Part shown: positions 1 through 13,449 of the stretch, one piece after another
Layout of the letters: the number at the start of each line of letters is the position of its first letter
How positions within the stretch are numbered: position 1 is the first letter of the stretch
DNA from: Halictus rubicundus
Taxonomy: Eukaryota > Arthropoda > Insecta > Hymenoptera > Halictidae
Assembly (NCBI RefSeq): GCF_050948215.1
Contig: NW_027488591.1
Location: forward strand, 1,054,001 to 1,118,000
Direction: 5' to 3'
Length of the DNA: 64,000 nt
Notes under the pieces: generated by a model
What the model was told of the DNA's origin: nothing
Database searches by the model: none
The model's input: the letters and a program-made list of their open reading frames with translations, nothing else
Position numbers and translations under genes: made by a program

Positions 1-460
1 GATAGAGGATCGGATAGAGGATAGGATTGGATAGAGGATAGGATAGGATAGAGGATAGAGTAGGATAGAGGATAGGATAGGATAAAGGATAGGATTGGAT
101 AGAGGATCGGATAGAGGATAGAATAGGATAGAGGATAGGATAGGATAGGATAGAGGATAGGATACTATAGGATAGAGGATAGGATAGGAAAGAGGGTAGG
201 ATAGGATAGAGGATAGACTATAGGATAGGATAGAGGATAGGATAGGATAGAGGATAGGATAGGATAGAGGATAGACTATAGGATAGGATAGAGGATAGGA
301 TAGGATAGAGGAGAGGAAAGGATAGAAGATAGGATAGGATAGATGATAGGATAGGAAAGAGGGTAGGATAGGATAGAGGATAGAGTATAGGATAGGATAG
401 AGGATAGGATAGGATAGAGGAGAGGATAGGATAGAGGATAGGATAGGATAGAGGATAGGA
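1..460 (+). repeat. Leading block related to the start of the 13.4-kb unit
   Basis: This stretch carries, in order, a GATCGG word, GGATTGG, GAGTAGG, GGATAAAGG, GATACTATAGG, two GACTATAGG words and GGAAAGGATAGAAGATAGG. The same order occurs near 13,500-13,940 and 20,850-21,290, with small unit-length differences (the offset moves from 13,493 to 13,476, a 17-bp step). It is therefore a further, partial copy of the block that opens the 7,349-bp repeat, cut off by the window edge. The next repeat (3,121-bp offset) takes over at about 460. Confidence 0.75.
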
Positions 461-3400
461 TAGGATAGAGGATAGGATAGGATAGGATAGAGGATAGGAT
501 AGGATAGGATAGAGGATAGGATAGAGGATTGGATAGAGGATCGGATAGAGGATAGAATAGGATAGAGGATAGGATAGGATAGAGGATAGGATAGGATAGA
601 AGATAGACTATAGGATAGGATAGAGGATAGGATAGGATAGAGGAGAGGAAAGGATAGAAGATAGGATAGGATAGATGATAGGATAGGAAAGAGGGTAGGA
701 TAGGATAGAGGATAGAGTATAGGATAGGATAGAGGATAGGATAGGATAGAGGAGAGGATAGGATAGAGGATAGGATAGGATAGAGGATAGGATAGGATAG
801 AGGATAGGATAGGATAGGATAGAGGATAGGATAGGATAGGATAGAGGATAGGATAGAGGATAGGATAGAGGATAGGATAGGATAGAGGATAGGATAGGAT
901 AGAGGAGAGGATAGGATAGAGGATAGGATAGGATAGACGATAGGATAGAGGATAGGATAGGATAGAGGATAGGATAGAGGATAGGATAGGATAGAGGATA
1001 GGATAGGATAGAGGATGGGATAGGATAGAGGATAGGATAGGATAGAGGATGGGATAGGATAGAGGATAGGATAGGATAGAGGATAGAGTAGGATAGAGGA
1101 TAGGATAGGATAAAGGATAGGATTGGATAGAGGATCGGATAGAGGATAGGATAGGATAGAGGATAGGATAGGATAGAGGATAGTATAGGATAGAGGATAG
1201 GATAGAATAGAGGATAGGATAGGATACAGGATAGGATAGGATAGAGGATAGGATAGGATAGGATAGAGGATAGGATAGGATAGGATAGAGGATAGGATAG
1301 AGGATAGGATAGAGGATAGGATAGGATAGAGGATAGGATTGGATAGAGGATCGGATAGAGGATAGGATAGGATAGAGGATAGGATAGGATAGAGGATAGC
1401 ATAGGATAGAGGATGGGATAGGATAGAGGATAGGATATGATAGAGGATAGGATAGGATAGGATAGAGGATAGGATAGGATAGGATAGAGGATAGGATAGA
1501 GGATAGGATAGAGGATAGGATAGGATAGAGGATAGGATAGGATAGAGGAGAGGAGAGGATAGGATAGACGATAGGATAGAGGATAGGATAGGATAGAGGA
1601 TAGGATAGAGGATAGGATAGGATAGAGGATAGGATAGGATAGAGGATGGGATAGGATAGAGGATAGGATAGGATAGAGGATGGGATAGGATAGAGGATAG
1701 GATATGATAGAGGATAGGATAGGATAGGATAGAGGATAGGATAGGATAGGATAGAGGATAGGATAGAGGATAGGATAGAGGATAGGATAGGATAGAGGAT
1801 AGGATAGGATAGAGGATAGGATATGATAGAGGATAGGATATGATAGAGGATAGGATAGGATAGGATAGAGGATAGGATAGGATAGGATAGAGGATAGGAT
1901 AGGATAGGATAGAGGATAGGATAGGATAGGATAGAGGATAGGATAGAGGATAGGATAGGATAGAGGATAGGATAGGATAGAGGATAGGATTTGATAGAGG
2001 ATAGGATAGGATAGAGGATCGGATAGAGGATAGGATAGGATAGAGGATAGGATAGGATAGAGGATAGAGTAGGATAGAGGATAGGATAGTATAAAGGATA
2101 GGATTGGATAGAGGATCGGATAGAGGATAGAATAGGATAGAGGATAGGATAGGATAGAGGATAGTATAGGATAGAGGATAGGATAGAGTAGAGGATAGGA
2201 TAGGATAAAGGAGAGGATAGGATAGAGGATAGGATAGGATAGAGGATAGGATAGTATAGAGGATAGAATAGGATAGATGATATTATAGGATAGAGGATAG
2301 GATATGATAGAGTAAACGATATTCTAGAGGATAGGATAGGTTAGAGGATCGGATAGAGGATAGGATAGGATAGAGGATGGTATAGAGGATAGGATAGAGG
2401 ATAGGATAGGATAGAGGATAGGATAGGATAGAGGATAGTATAGGATAGAGAATAGGATAGAATAGAGGAAAGGATAGGATAAAGGATAGGATAGGATAGA
2501 GGATAGGATAGGATAGGATAGAGGATAGGATATAGGATAGGATAGGATAGAGGATCGGATAGAGGATAGGATAGGATAGAGGATAGGATTGGATAGAGGA
2601 TCGGATAGAGGATAGGATAGGATAGAGGATAGGATAGGATAGAGGATAGCATAGGATAGAGGATGGGATAGGATAGAGGATAGGATATGATAGAGGATAG
2701 GATAGGATAGGATAGAGGATAGGATAGGATAGGATAGAGGATAGGATAGAGGATAGGATAGAGGATAGAGTAGGATAGAGGATAGGATAGGATAAAGGAT
2801 AGGATTGGATAGAGGATCGGATAGAGGATAGGATAGGATAGAGGATAGGATAGGATAGAGGATAGTATAGGATAGAGGATAGGATGGAATAGAGGATAGG
2901 ATAGGATACAGGATAGGATAGGATAGAGGATAGGATAGGATAGGATAGAGGATAGGATAGGATAGGATAGAGGATAGGATAGAGGATAGGATAGGATAGA
3001 GGATAGGATTGGATAGAGGATCGGATAGAGGATAGGATAGGATAGAGGATAGGATAGGATAGAGGATAGGATAGGATAGAGGATAGCATAGGATAGAGGA
3101 TGGGATAGGATAGAGGATAGGATATGATAGAGGATAGGATAGGATAGGATAGAGGATAGGATAGGATAGGATAGAGGATAGGATAGAGGATAGGATAGAG
3201 GATAGGATAGGATAGAGGATAGGATAGGATAGAGGAGAGGATAGGATAGGATAGACGATAGGATAGAGGATAGGATAGGATAGAGGATAGGATAGAGGAT
3301 AGGATAGGATAGAGGATAGGATAGGATAGAGGATGGGATAGGATAGAGGATAGGATAGGATAGAGGATGGGATAGGATAGAGGATAGGATATGATAGAGG

Positions 3401-3581
3401 ATAGGATAGGATAGGATAGAGGATAGGATAGGATAGGATAGAGGATAGGATAGAGGATAGGATAGAGGATAGGATAGGATAGAGGATAGGATAGGATAGA
3501 GGATAGGATATGATAGAGGATAGGATATGATAGAGGATAGGATAGGATAGGATAGAGGATAGGATAGGATAGAGGATAGGA
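461..3581 (+). repeat. 3.12-kb higher-order unit, copy A
   Basis: Variant words here recur 3,121 bp downstream. Examples are the first GACTATAGG (608 and 3,729), the GGATAGCATAGG word (about 1,402 and 4,523), and the AGTAAAC word (2,311 and 5,432). Minus-strand translations of 608-1,402 and 3,729-4,523 are identical over 264 codons. Inside the unit the GCATAGG word occurs three times (about 1,402, 2,652 and 3,089), which shows a nested 437-bp duplication at the right end. Near 3,070 copy A has an extra core unit, after which the offset to copy B becomes 3,104. Confidence 0.85.
2273..2332 (+). repeat. TAAACG module (founder example of about 27 copies)
   Basis: This roughly 55-bp island is the most unlike the core: GATGATATTATAGG, one or two core words, GATATGATAG, then AGTAAACGATATT followed by CTAG or ATAG. 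The AGTAAAC position in each copy is 2,311; 5,432; 7,102; 7,609; 15,467; 17,107; 18,910; 20,562; 22,816; 24,456; 26,259; 27,911; 29,840; 33,228; 34,693; 36,645; 41,224; 42,896; 44,671; 49,049; 50,801; 58,004 and 58,426. GACTAAAC variants lie at 38,914; 39,631; 45,641 and 46,763. It is the best landmark for dividing the array into subunits. Confidence 0.85.
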
Positions 3582-6500
3582 TAGGATAGAGGATAGGATA
3601 GGATAGGATAGAGGATAGGATAGGATAGGATAGAGGATAGGATAGAGGATTGGATAGAGGATCGGATAGAGGATAGAATAGGATAGAGGATAGGATAGGA
3701 TAGAGGATAGGATAGGATAGAAGATAGACTATAGGATAGGATAGAGGATAGGATAGGATAGAGGAGAGGAAAGGATAGAAGATAGGATAGGATAGATGAT
3801 AGGATAGGAAAGAGGGTAGGATAGGATAGAGGATAGAGTATAGGATAGGATAGAGGATAGGATAGGATAGAGGAGAGGATAGGATAGAGGATAGGATAGG
3901 ATAGAGGATAGGATAGGATAGAGGATAGGATAGGATAGGATAGAGGATAGGATAGGATAGGATAGAGGATAGGATAGAGGATAGGATAGAGGATAGGATA
4001 GGATAGAGGATAGGATAGGATAGAGGAGAGGATAGGATAGAGGATAGGATAGGATAGACGATAGGATAGAGGATAGGATAGGATAGAGGATAGGATAGAG
4101 GATAGGATAGGATAGAGGATAGGATAGGATAGAGGATGGGATAGGATAGAGGATAGGATAGGATAGAGGATGGGATAGGATAGAGGATAGGATAGGATAG
4201 AGGATAGAGTAGGATAGAGGATAGGATAGGATAAAGGATAGGATTGGATAGAGGATCGGATAGAGGATAGGATAGGATAGAGGATAGGATAGGATAGAGG
4301 ATAGTATAGGATAGAGGATAGGATAGAATAGAGGATAGGATAGGATACAGGATAGGATAGGATAGAGGATAGGATAGGATAGGATAGAGGATAGGATAGG
4401 ATAGGATAGAGGATAGGATAGAGGATAGGATAGAGGATAGGATAGGATAGAGGATAGGATTGGATAGAGGATCGGATAGAGGATAGGATAGGATAGAGGA
4501 TAGGATAGGATAGAGGATAGCATAGGATAGAGGATGGGATAGGATAGAGGATAGGATATGATAGAGGATAGGATAGGATAGGATAGAGGATAGGATAGGA
4601 TAGGATAGAGGATAGGATAGAGGATAGGATAGAGGATAGGATAGGATAGAGGATAGGATAGGATAGAGGAGAGGAGAGGATAGGATAGACGATAGGATAG
4701 AGGATAGGATAGGATAGAGGATAGGATAGAGGATAGGATAGGATAGAGGATAGGATAGGATAGAGGATGGGATAGGATAGAGGATAGGATAGGATAGAGG
4801 ATGGGATAGGATAGAGGATAGGATATGATAGAGGATAGGATAGGATAGGATAGAGGATAGGATAGGATAGGATAGAGGATAGGATAGAGGATAGGATAGA
4901 GGATAGGATAGGATAGAGGATAGGATAGGATAGAGGATAGGATATGATAGAGGATAGGATATGATAGAGGATAGGATAGGATAGGATAGAGGATAGGATA
5001 GGATAGGATAGAGGATAGGATAGGATAGGATAGAGGATAGGATAGGATAGGATAGAGGATAGGATAGAGGATAGGATAGGATAGAGGATAGGATAGGATA
5101 GAGGATAGGATTTGATAGAGGATAGGATAGGATAGAGGATCGGATAGAGGATAGGATAGGATAGAGGATAGGATAGGATAGAGGATAGAGTAGGATAGAG
5201 GATAGGATAGTATAAAGGATAGGATTGGATAGAGGATCGGATAGAGGATAGAATAGGATAGAGGATAGGATAGGATAGAGGATAGTATAGGATAGAGGAT
5301 AGGATAGAGTAGAGGATAGGATAGGATAAAGGAGAGGATAGGATAGAGGATAGGATAGGATAGAGGATAGGATAGTATAGAGGATAGAATAGGATAGATG
5401 ATATTATAGGATAGAGGATAGGATATGATAGAGTAAACGATATTCTAGAGGATAGGATAGGTTAGAGGATCGGATAGAGGATAGGATAGGATAGAGGATG
5501 GTATAGAGGATAGGATAGAGGATAGGATAGGATAGAGGATAGGATAGGATAGAGGATAGTATAGGATAGAGAATAGGATAGAATAGAGGAAAGGATAGGA
5601 TAAAGGATAGGATAGGATAGAGGATAGGATAGGATAGGATAGAGGATAGGATATAGGATAGGATAGGATAGAGGATCGGATAGAGGATAGGATAGGATAG
5701 AGGATAGGATTGGATAGAGGATCGGATAGAGGATAGGATAGGATAGAGGATAGGATAGGATAGAGGATAGCATAGGATAGAGGATGGGATAGGATAGAGG
5801 ATAGGATATGATAGAGGATAGGATAGGATAGGATAGAGGATAGGATAGGATAGGATAGAGGATAGGATAGAGGATAGGATAGAGGATAGAGTAGGATAGA
5901 GGATAGGATAGGATAAAGGATAGGATTGGATAGAGGATCGGATAGAGGATAGGATAGGATAGAGGATAGGATAGGATAGAGGATAGTATAGGATAGAGGA
6001 TAGGATGGAATAGAGGATAGGATAGGATACAGGATAGGATAGGATAGAGGATAGGATAGGATAGGATAGAGGATAGGATAGGATAGGATAGAGGATAGGA
6101 TAGAGGATAGGATAGGATAGAGGATAGGATTGGATAGAGGATCGGATAGAGGATAGGATAGGATAGAGGATAGGATAGGATAGAGGATAGCATAGGATAG
6201 AGGATGGGATAGGATAGAGGATAGGATATGATAGAGGATAGGATAGGATAGGATAGAGGATAGGATAGGATAGGATAGAGGATAGGATAGAGGATAGGAT
6301 AGAGGATAGGATAGGATAGAGGATAGGATAGGATAGAGGAGAGGATAGGATAGGATAGACGATAGGATAGAGGATAGGATAGGATAGAGGATAGGATAGA
6401 GGGTAGGATAGGATAGAGGATAGGATAGGATAGAGGATGGGATAGGATAGAGGATAGGATAGGATAGAGGATGGGATAGGATAGAGGATAGGATATGATA

Positions 6501-6644
6501 GAGGATAGGATAGGATAGGATAGAGGATAGGATAGGATAGGATAGAGGATAGGATAGAGGATAGGATAGAGGATAGGATAGGATAGAGGATAGGATAGGA
6601 TAGAGGATAGGATATGATAGAGGATAGGATATGATAGAGGATAG
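3582..6644 (+). repeat. 3.12-kb higher-order unit, copy B
   Basis: This is the second copy of the preceding unit, aligned at offset 3,121 up to about 6,180 and at 3,104 from about 6,194. The change equals one 17-bp word lost or gained. It shares GACTATAGG, GCATAGG, GGATTTGATAG, GTAAACGATATTC and GGATATAGG words in the same order. Direct tandem placement with few differences indicates recent duplication. The edge is estimated from where variant words stop agreeing. Confidence 0.85.
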
Positions 6645-7170
6645 GATAGGATAGGATAGAGGATAGGATAGGATAGGATAGAGGATAGGATAGGATAGGA
6701 TAGAGGATAGGATAGGATAGGATAGAGGATAGGATAGAGGATAGGATAGGATAGAGGATAGGATAGGATAGAGGATAGGATATGATAGAGGATAGGATAG
6801 GATAGAGGATCGGATAGAGGATAGGATAGGATAGAGGATAGGATAGGATAGAGGATAGAGTAGGATAGAGGATAGGATAGTATAAAGGATAGGATTGGAT
6901 AGAGGATCGGATAGAGGATAGAATAGGATAGAGGATAGGATAGGATAGAGGATACTATAGGATAGAGGATAGGATAGAGTAGAGGATAGGATAGGATAAA
7001 GGAGAGGATAGGATAGAGGATAGGATAGGATAGAGGATAGGATAGTATAGAGGATAGAATAGGATAGATGATATTATAGGATAGAGGATAGGATATGATA
7101 GAGTAAACGATATTCTAGAGGATAGGATAGGATAGAGGATCGGATAGAGGATAGGATAGGATAGAGGATG
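6193..7170 (+). repeat. Truncated further copy of the 3.12-kb family (1,670-bp offset)
   Basis: From the GCATAGG word at 6,193 to the AGTAAAC word at 7,102 the order of variants repeats 4,523-5,432 at a constant offset of 1,670. The agreement ends near 7,170, where copy B continues with GGATGGTATAG but this copy reads GGATGGAGGATAGG and then enters GGTAATTGG-rich sequence. That is a clean junction between two satellite subfamilies. The stretch overlaps the end of copy B because the repeats are nested. Confidence 0.75.
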
Positions 7171-7830
7171 GAGGATAGGATAGGATCGAGGATAGGATAG
7201 GTAATTGGATAGGATAGAGGATAGGATAAGGTAGAGGATAGTATAGGATAGAGGATAGGATAGAGAATCGGATAGGATAGGATAGAGGATAGGATAGGAT
7301 AGAGTATAGAGTAGGATAGAGGATAGGATAGGATAAAGGATAGGATTGGATAGAGGATCGGATAGAGGATAGGATAGGATAGAGGATAGTAGAGGATAGA
7401 GGATAGGATAGAATAGAGGATAGGATAGGATACAGGATAGGATAGGATAGAGGATAGGATAGGATAGGATAGAGGATAGGAAAGGATAGGATAGAGGATA
7501 GGATAGAGGATAGGATAGGATAGAGGATAGGATAGGATAGAGTTGAGGATAGGATAGAGGATAGGATAGGATAGATGATATTATAGGATAGAGGATAGGA
7601 TATGATAGAGTAAACGATATTATAGAGGATAGGATAGGATACAGGATCGGATAGAGGATAGGATAGGATAGAGGATGGTATAGAGGATAGGATAGAGGAT
7701 AGGATAGGATAGAGGATAGCACAGGAACGAGGATAGGATGGGATACGATAGAGGATAGGATAGATGATAGGATAGGATAGAGGATCTGATAGAGGATACG
7801 ATCGGATAGAGGATAGGATAGGATAGAGGA

Positions 7831-7856
7831 TCGGATAGGTAATTGGATAGGATAGG
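7831..7856 (+). repeat. GGTAATTGG module (representative copy)
   Basis: The word GGATAGGTAATTGGATAGG replaces a core unit and is normally followed by GATAAGGTAGAGG or GATAAGTTAGAGG and then GATAGTATAGG. It is absent from 1-7,170 and confined to certain blocks after that, often several times per kilobase. A TAATT core is the kind of A/T-rich site that homeodomain-type proteins bind, but nothing here shows that it is used. Confidence 0.75.
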
Positions 7857-8849
7857 GGAGAGGATAAGGTAGAGGCTAGTATAGGATAGAGGATCTGATA
7901 GAGGATAGGATAGGATGGAGGATAGGATAGGATCGAGGATAGGATAGGTAATTGGATAGGATAGAGGATAGGATAAGGTAGAGGATAGTATAGGATAGAG
8001 GATAGGATAGAGAATCGGATAGGATAGGATAGAGGATAGGATAGAGGATAGGGTAGAGGATCGGATAGAGGATAGGATAGTATAGAGGAAAGGATAGGAT
8101 AGAGGATAGGATAGGTAATTGGATAGGATAGAGGATAGGATAAGTTAGAGGATAGTATAGGATAGAGGATAGGATAGGATAGAGGATAGGATAGGATAAA
8201 GGATAGGATAGTATAGAGGATTGGATAGGATAGAGGATAGAATAGGATAGGAAAGGATAGAGGATAGGATGGGGTAGAGGATAGGATAGGATAGAGGATA
8301 GGATAGGATAGAGGATAGGATAGGATAGAGGATAGGATAGGAAAGAGAATAGGATAGAGGATAGGATAGGATAGAGGATAGGATAGGATAGAGGATAGGA
8401 TAGGTAATTGGATAGGATAGAGGATAGAGTAGGATAGAGGATAGGATAGAGGAGAGGATAGGATAGAGGATAGGATAGGATAGAGGATAGGATAGGATAG
8501 AGGATAGGATAGGTAATTGGATAGGATAGAGGATAGGATAAGGTAGAGGATAGTATAGGATAGAGGATAGGATAGGATAGGATAGGATAGAGGATAGGAT
8601 AGGATAAAGGATAGGATAGGATAGAGGATAGGATAGGATAGAGGATAGGATAGGTTAGAGGATAGGATAGGATAGAGGATAGGATAGAGGATAGGATAGA
8701 TAATTGGATAGGATAGAGTATAGGATAAGGTAGAGGATAGGATAGGATAGAGGATAGTATAGGATAGAGGATAGGATGGGATAGAGGATAGGATAGGATA
8801 AAGGATAGGATAGGACAGATGATAGGATAGGATAGAGAATAGGATAGGA

Positions 8850-10043
8850 TACAGGATAGGATAGGATAGAGGATAGGATACAGGATAGGATAGGATAGAG
8901 GATAGGAAAGGATAGAGGATAGGATGGGGTAGAGGATAGGATAGGATAGAGGATAGGATAGGATAGAGGATAGGATGGGATAGAGGATAGGATAGGAAAG
9001 AGGATAGGATAGAGGATAGGATAGGATAGAGGATAGGATAGGATAGAGGATAGGATAGGATAGAGGATAGGATAGGATAGAGGATAGGATAGGTAATTGG
9101 ATAGGATAGAGGATAGAGTAGGATAGAGGATAGGATAGAGGAGAGGATAGGATAGAGGATAGGATAGGATAGAGGATAGGATAGGATAGAGGATAGGATA
9201 GGTAATTGGATAGGATAGAGGATAGGATAAGGTAGAGGATAGTATAGGATAGAGGATAGGATAGGATAGAGGATAGGATAGGATAGAGGATAGAGTAGGA
9301 TAGAGGATAGGATAGGATAAAGGATAGGATTGGATAGAGGATCGGATAGAGGATAGAATAGGATAGAGGATAGGATAGGATAGGATAGAGGATAGGATAC
9401 TATAGGATAGAGGATAGGATAGGAAAGAGGGTAGGATAGGATAGAGGATAGACTATAGGATAGGATAGAGGATAGGATAGGATAGAGGATAGACTATAGG
9501 ATAGGATAGAGGATAGGATAGGTTAGAGGATAGGATAGGATAGAGGATAGGATAGAGGATAGGATAGGTAATTGGATAGGATAGAGTATAGGATAAGGTA
9601 GAGGATAGGATAGGATAGAGGATATAATAGGGTAGAGGATAGGATAGGATAGAGGATAGGATAGGAAAGAGGATAGGATAGGATAGAGGGTAGGATAGGA
9701 TAGAGTATAGGATAGAGGATAGGATAGGATAGAGGATAGGATAGGATAGAGGATGGGATAGGATACATTATAGGATATGATAGAGGATAGGATCGGATAG
9801 AGGATAGGATAGGATAGAGGATCGGATAGAGGATAGGATTGGATAGAGGATAGGATAGGATAGAGGATAGAGTAGGATAGAGGATAGGATACGATAAAGG
9901 ATAGGATTGGATAGAGGATCGGATAGAGGATAGAATAGGATAGAGGATAGGATAGGATAGGATAGAGGATAGGATACTATAGGATAGAGGATAGGATAGG
10001 AAAGAGGGTAGGATAGGATAGAGGATAGACTATAGGATAGGAT
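8850..10043 (+). repeat. 1.27-kb-offset repeat, copy 1
   Basis: GATGGGGTAG at 8,926, the GGTTAGAGG stop-creating word at 9,523 and the GGGATACATTATAGG word near 9,766 all recur exactly 1,268 bp downstream (10,194, 10,791 and about 11,034). Agreement ends near 10,043, where this copy continues with two GACTATAGG words and the next one reads GAATAGG. The left edge is approximate. Confidence 0.75.
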
Positions 10044-10117
10044 AGAGGATAGGATAGGATAGAGGATAGACTATAGGATAGGATAGAGGATAGGATAGGA
10101 TAGAGAATAGGATAGGA

Positions 10118-11311
10118 TACAGGATAGGATAGGATAGAGGATAGGATAGAGGATAGGATAGGATAGAGGATAGGAAAGGATAGAGGATAGGATGGGGTAG
10201 AGGATAGGATAGGATAGAGGATAGGATAGGATAGAGGATAGGATGGGATAGAGGATAGGATAGGAAAGAGGATAGGATAGAGGATAGGATAGGATAGAGG
10301 ATAGGATAGGATAGAGGATAGGATAGGATAGAGGATAGGATAGGATAGAGGATAGGATAGGTAATTGGATAGGATAGAGGATAGAGTAGGATAGAGGATA
10401 GGATAGAGGAGAGGATAGGATAGAGGATAGGATAGGATAGAGGATAGGATAGGATAGAGGATAGGATAGGTAATTGGATAGGATAGAGGATAGGATAAGG
10501 TAGAGGATAGTATAGGATAGAGGATAGGATAGGATAGAGGATAGGATAGGATAGAGGATAGAGTAGGATAGAGGATAGGATAGGATAAAGGATAGGATTG
10601 GATAGAGGATCGGATAGAGGATAGAATAGGATAGAGGATAGGATAGGATAGGATAGAGGATAGGATACTATAGGATAGAGGATAGGATAGGAAAGAGGGT
10701 AGGATAGGATAGAGGATAGACTATAGGATAGGATAGAGGATAGGATAGGATAGAGGATAGACTATAGGATAGGATAGAGGATAGGATAGGTTAGAGGATA
10801 GGATAGGATAGAGGATAGGATAGAGGATAGGATAGGTAATTGGATAGGATAGAGTATAGGATAAGGTAGAGGATAGGATAGGATAGAGGATATAATAGGG
10901 TAGAGGATAGGATAGGATAGAGGATAGGATAGGAAAGAGGATAGGATAGGATAGAGGGTAGGATAGGATAGAGTATAGGATAGAGGATAGGATAGGATAG
11001 AGGATAGGATAGGATAGAGGATGGGATAGGATACATTATAGGATATGATAGAGGATAGGATCGGATAGAGGATAGGATAGGATAGAGGATCGGATAGAGG
11101 ATAGGATTGGATAGAGGATAGGATAGGATAGAGGATAGAGTAGGATAGAGGATAGGATACGATAAAGGATAGGATTGGATAGAGGATCGGATAGAGGATA
11201 GAATAGGATAGAGGATAGGATAGGATAGGATAGAGGATAGGATACTATAGGATAGAGGATAGGATAGGAAAGAGGGTAGGATAGGATAGAGGATAGACTA
11301 TAGGATAGGAT
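10118..11311 (+). repeat. 1.27-kb-offset repeat, copy 2
   Basis: Same order of variant words as 8,850-10,043 at offset 1,268. The 81-codon minus-strand readings at 9,523-9,768 and 10,791-11,036 are identical. The right half is copied again at 11,511. Confidence 0.75.
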
Positions 11312-11510
11312 AGAGGATAGAATAGGATAGAGGATAGGATAGGATAGGATAGAGGATAGGATACTATAGGATAGAGGATAGGATAGGAAAGAGGGTAGGA
11401 TAGGATAGAGGATAGACTATAGGATAGGATAGAGGATAGGATAGGATAGAGGATAGACTATAGGATAGGATAGAGGATAGACTATAGGATAGGATAGAGG
11501 ATAGGATAGG

Positions 11511-11970
11511 TTAGAGGATAGGATAGGATAGAGGATAGGATAGAGGATAGGATAGGTAATTGGATAGGATAGAGTATAGGATAAGGTAGAGGATAGGATA
11601 GGATAGAGGATATAATAGGGTAGAGGATAGGATAGGATAGAGGATAGGATAGGAAAGAGGATAGGATAGGATAGAGGGTAGGATAGGATAGAGTATAGGA
11701 TAGAGGATAGGATAGGATAGAGGATAGGATAGGATAGAGGATGGGATAGGATACATTATAGGATATGATAGAGGATAGGATCGGATAGAGGATAGGATAG
11801 GATAGAGGATCGGATAGAGGATAGGATTGGATAGAGGATAGGATAGGATAGAGGATAGAGTAGGATAGAGGATAGGATACGATAAAGGATAGGATTGGAT
11901 AGAGGATCGGATAGAGGATAGAATAGGATAGAGGATAGGATAGGATAGGATAGAGGATAGGATACTATAG
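11511..11970 (+). repeat. 720-bp-offset copy of the GGTTAGAGG-to-GATACTATAGG block
   Basis: Positions 10,791-11,250 repeat here at offset 720, including GGTAATTGG, GATATAATAGGG, GAGGGTAGG, GATACATTATAGG, GATACGATAAAGG and GATACTATAGG. The 81-codon reading at 11,511-11,756 matches the two upstream copies. Agreement fails at 11,250/11,970, where one copy has GGAAAGAGGG and the other plain core units. Confidence 0.75.
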
Positions 11971-12539
11971 GATAGAGGATAGGATAGGATAGAGGATAGG
12001 ATAGGATAGAGGATAGGATAGGATAGAGGATAGGATAGGAAAGAGAATAGGATAGAGGATAGGATAGGATAGAGGATAGGATAGGATAGAGGATAGGATA
12101 GGTAATTGGATAGGATAGAGGATAGAGTAGGATAGAGGATAGGATAGAGGAGAGGATAGGATAGAGGATAGGATAGGATAGAGGATAGGATAGGATAGAG
12201 GATAGGATAGGTAATTGGATAGGATAGAGGATAGGATAAGGTAGAGGATAGTATAGGATAGAGGATAGGATAGGATAGGATAGGATAGAGGATAGGATAG
12301 GATAAAGGATAGGATAGGATAGAGGATAGGATAGGATAGAGGATAGGATAGGTTAGAGGATAGGATAGGATAGAGGATAGGATAGAGGATAGGATAGATA
12401 ATTGGATAGGATAGAGTATAGGATAAGGTAGAGGATAGGATAGGATAGAGGATAGTATAGGATAGAGGATAGGATGGGATAGAGGATAGGATAGGATAAA
12501 GGATAGGATAGGACAGATGATAGGATAGGATAGAGAATA

Positions 12540-13449
12540 GGATAGGATACAGGATAGGATAGGATAGAGGATAGGATAGAGGATAGGATAGGATAGAGGA
12601 TAGGAAAGGATAGAGGATAGGATGGGGTAGAGGATAGGATAGGATAGAGGATAGGATAGGATAGAGGATAGGATGGGATAGAGGATAGGATAGGAAAGAG
12701 GATAGGATAGAGGATAGGATAGGATAGAGGATAGGATAGGATAGAGGATAGGATAGGATAGAGGATAGGATAGGTAATTGGATAGGATAGAGGATAGAGT
12801 AGGATAGAGGATAGGATAGAGGAGAGGATAGGATAGAGGATAGGATAGGATAGAGGATAGGATAGGATAGAGGATAGGATAGGTAATTGGATAGGATAGA
12901 GGATAGGATAAGGTAGAGGATAGTATAGGATAGAGGATAGGATAGGATAGAGGATAGGATAGGATAGAGGATAGAGTAGGATAGAGGATAGGATAGGATA
13001 AAGGATAGGATTGGATAGAGGATCGGATAGAGGATAGAATAGGATAGAGGATAGGATAGGATAGGATAGAGGATAGGATACTATAGGATAGAGGATAGGA
13101 TAGGAAAGAGGGTAGGATAGGATAGAGGATAGACTATAGGATAGGATAGAGGATAGGATAGGATAGAGGATAGACTATAGGATAGGATAGAGGATAGGAT
13201 AGGTTAGAGGATAGGATAGGATAGAGGATAGGATAGAGGATAGGATAGGTAATTGGATAGGATAGAGTATAGGATAAGGTAGAGGATAGGATAGGATAGA
13301 GGATATAATAGGGTAGAGGATAGGATAGGATAGAGGATAGGATAGGAAAGAGGATAGGATAGGATAGAGGGTAGGATAGGATAGAGTATAGGATAGAGGA
13401 TAGGATAGGATAGAGGATAGGATAGGATAGAGGATGGGATAGGATACAT
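12540..13449 (+). repeat. Fourth copy of the block, leading into the 7,349-bp unit
   Basis: GATGGGGTAG (12,624) and GGTTAGAGG (13,204) repeat the layout at 10,194 and 10,791, with a 17-bp drift in offset (2,430 then 2,413). The 81-codon reading at 13,204-13,449 is the fourth identical one. The GGGATACATTATAGG word at about 13,433 is also the left end of the 7,349-bp repeat. Confidence 0.7.

Larger units (their letters stand above)
7171..13431 (+). repeat. Mosaic block rich in the GGTAATTGG module
   Basis: The GGATAGGTAATTGGATAGG word, absent from 1-7,170, appears here repeatedly (for example 7,201, 7,839, 8,404, 8,513 and 9,567). It is usually followed by GATAAGGTAGAGG and GATAGTATAGG. The block also holds the GCACAGGAACGAGG word (7,719), GATCTGATAG (about 7,785) and GATGGGGTAG words (8,271, 8,926, 10,194, 12,624). 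Segments of this mosaic recur at 28.0-28.3 kb, 34.8-38.4 kb and across 39.8-55 kb, so it is a distinct subfamily rather than random decay. Confidence 0.85.

Noticed and set aside
2273..2332. CENP-B box in the TAAACG island
   Set aside because: The required TTCG...A..CGGG pattern is not present in this island or in the GATCGG words.
7831..7856. Promoter or -10-like element in GGTAATTGG / GATATAATAGGG
   Set aside because: TATAAT-like strings arise by single changes in GGATA words, there is no gene downstream, and no matching -35 or TATA-box context was seen.
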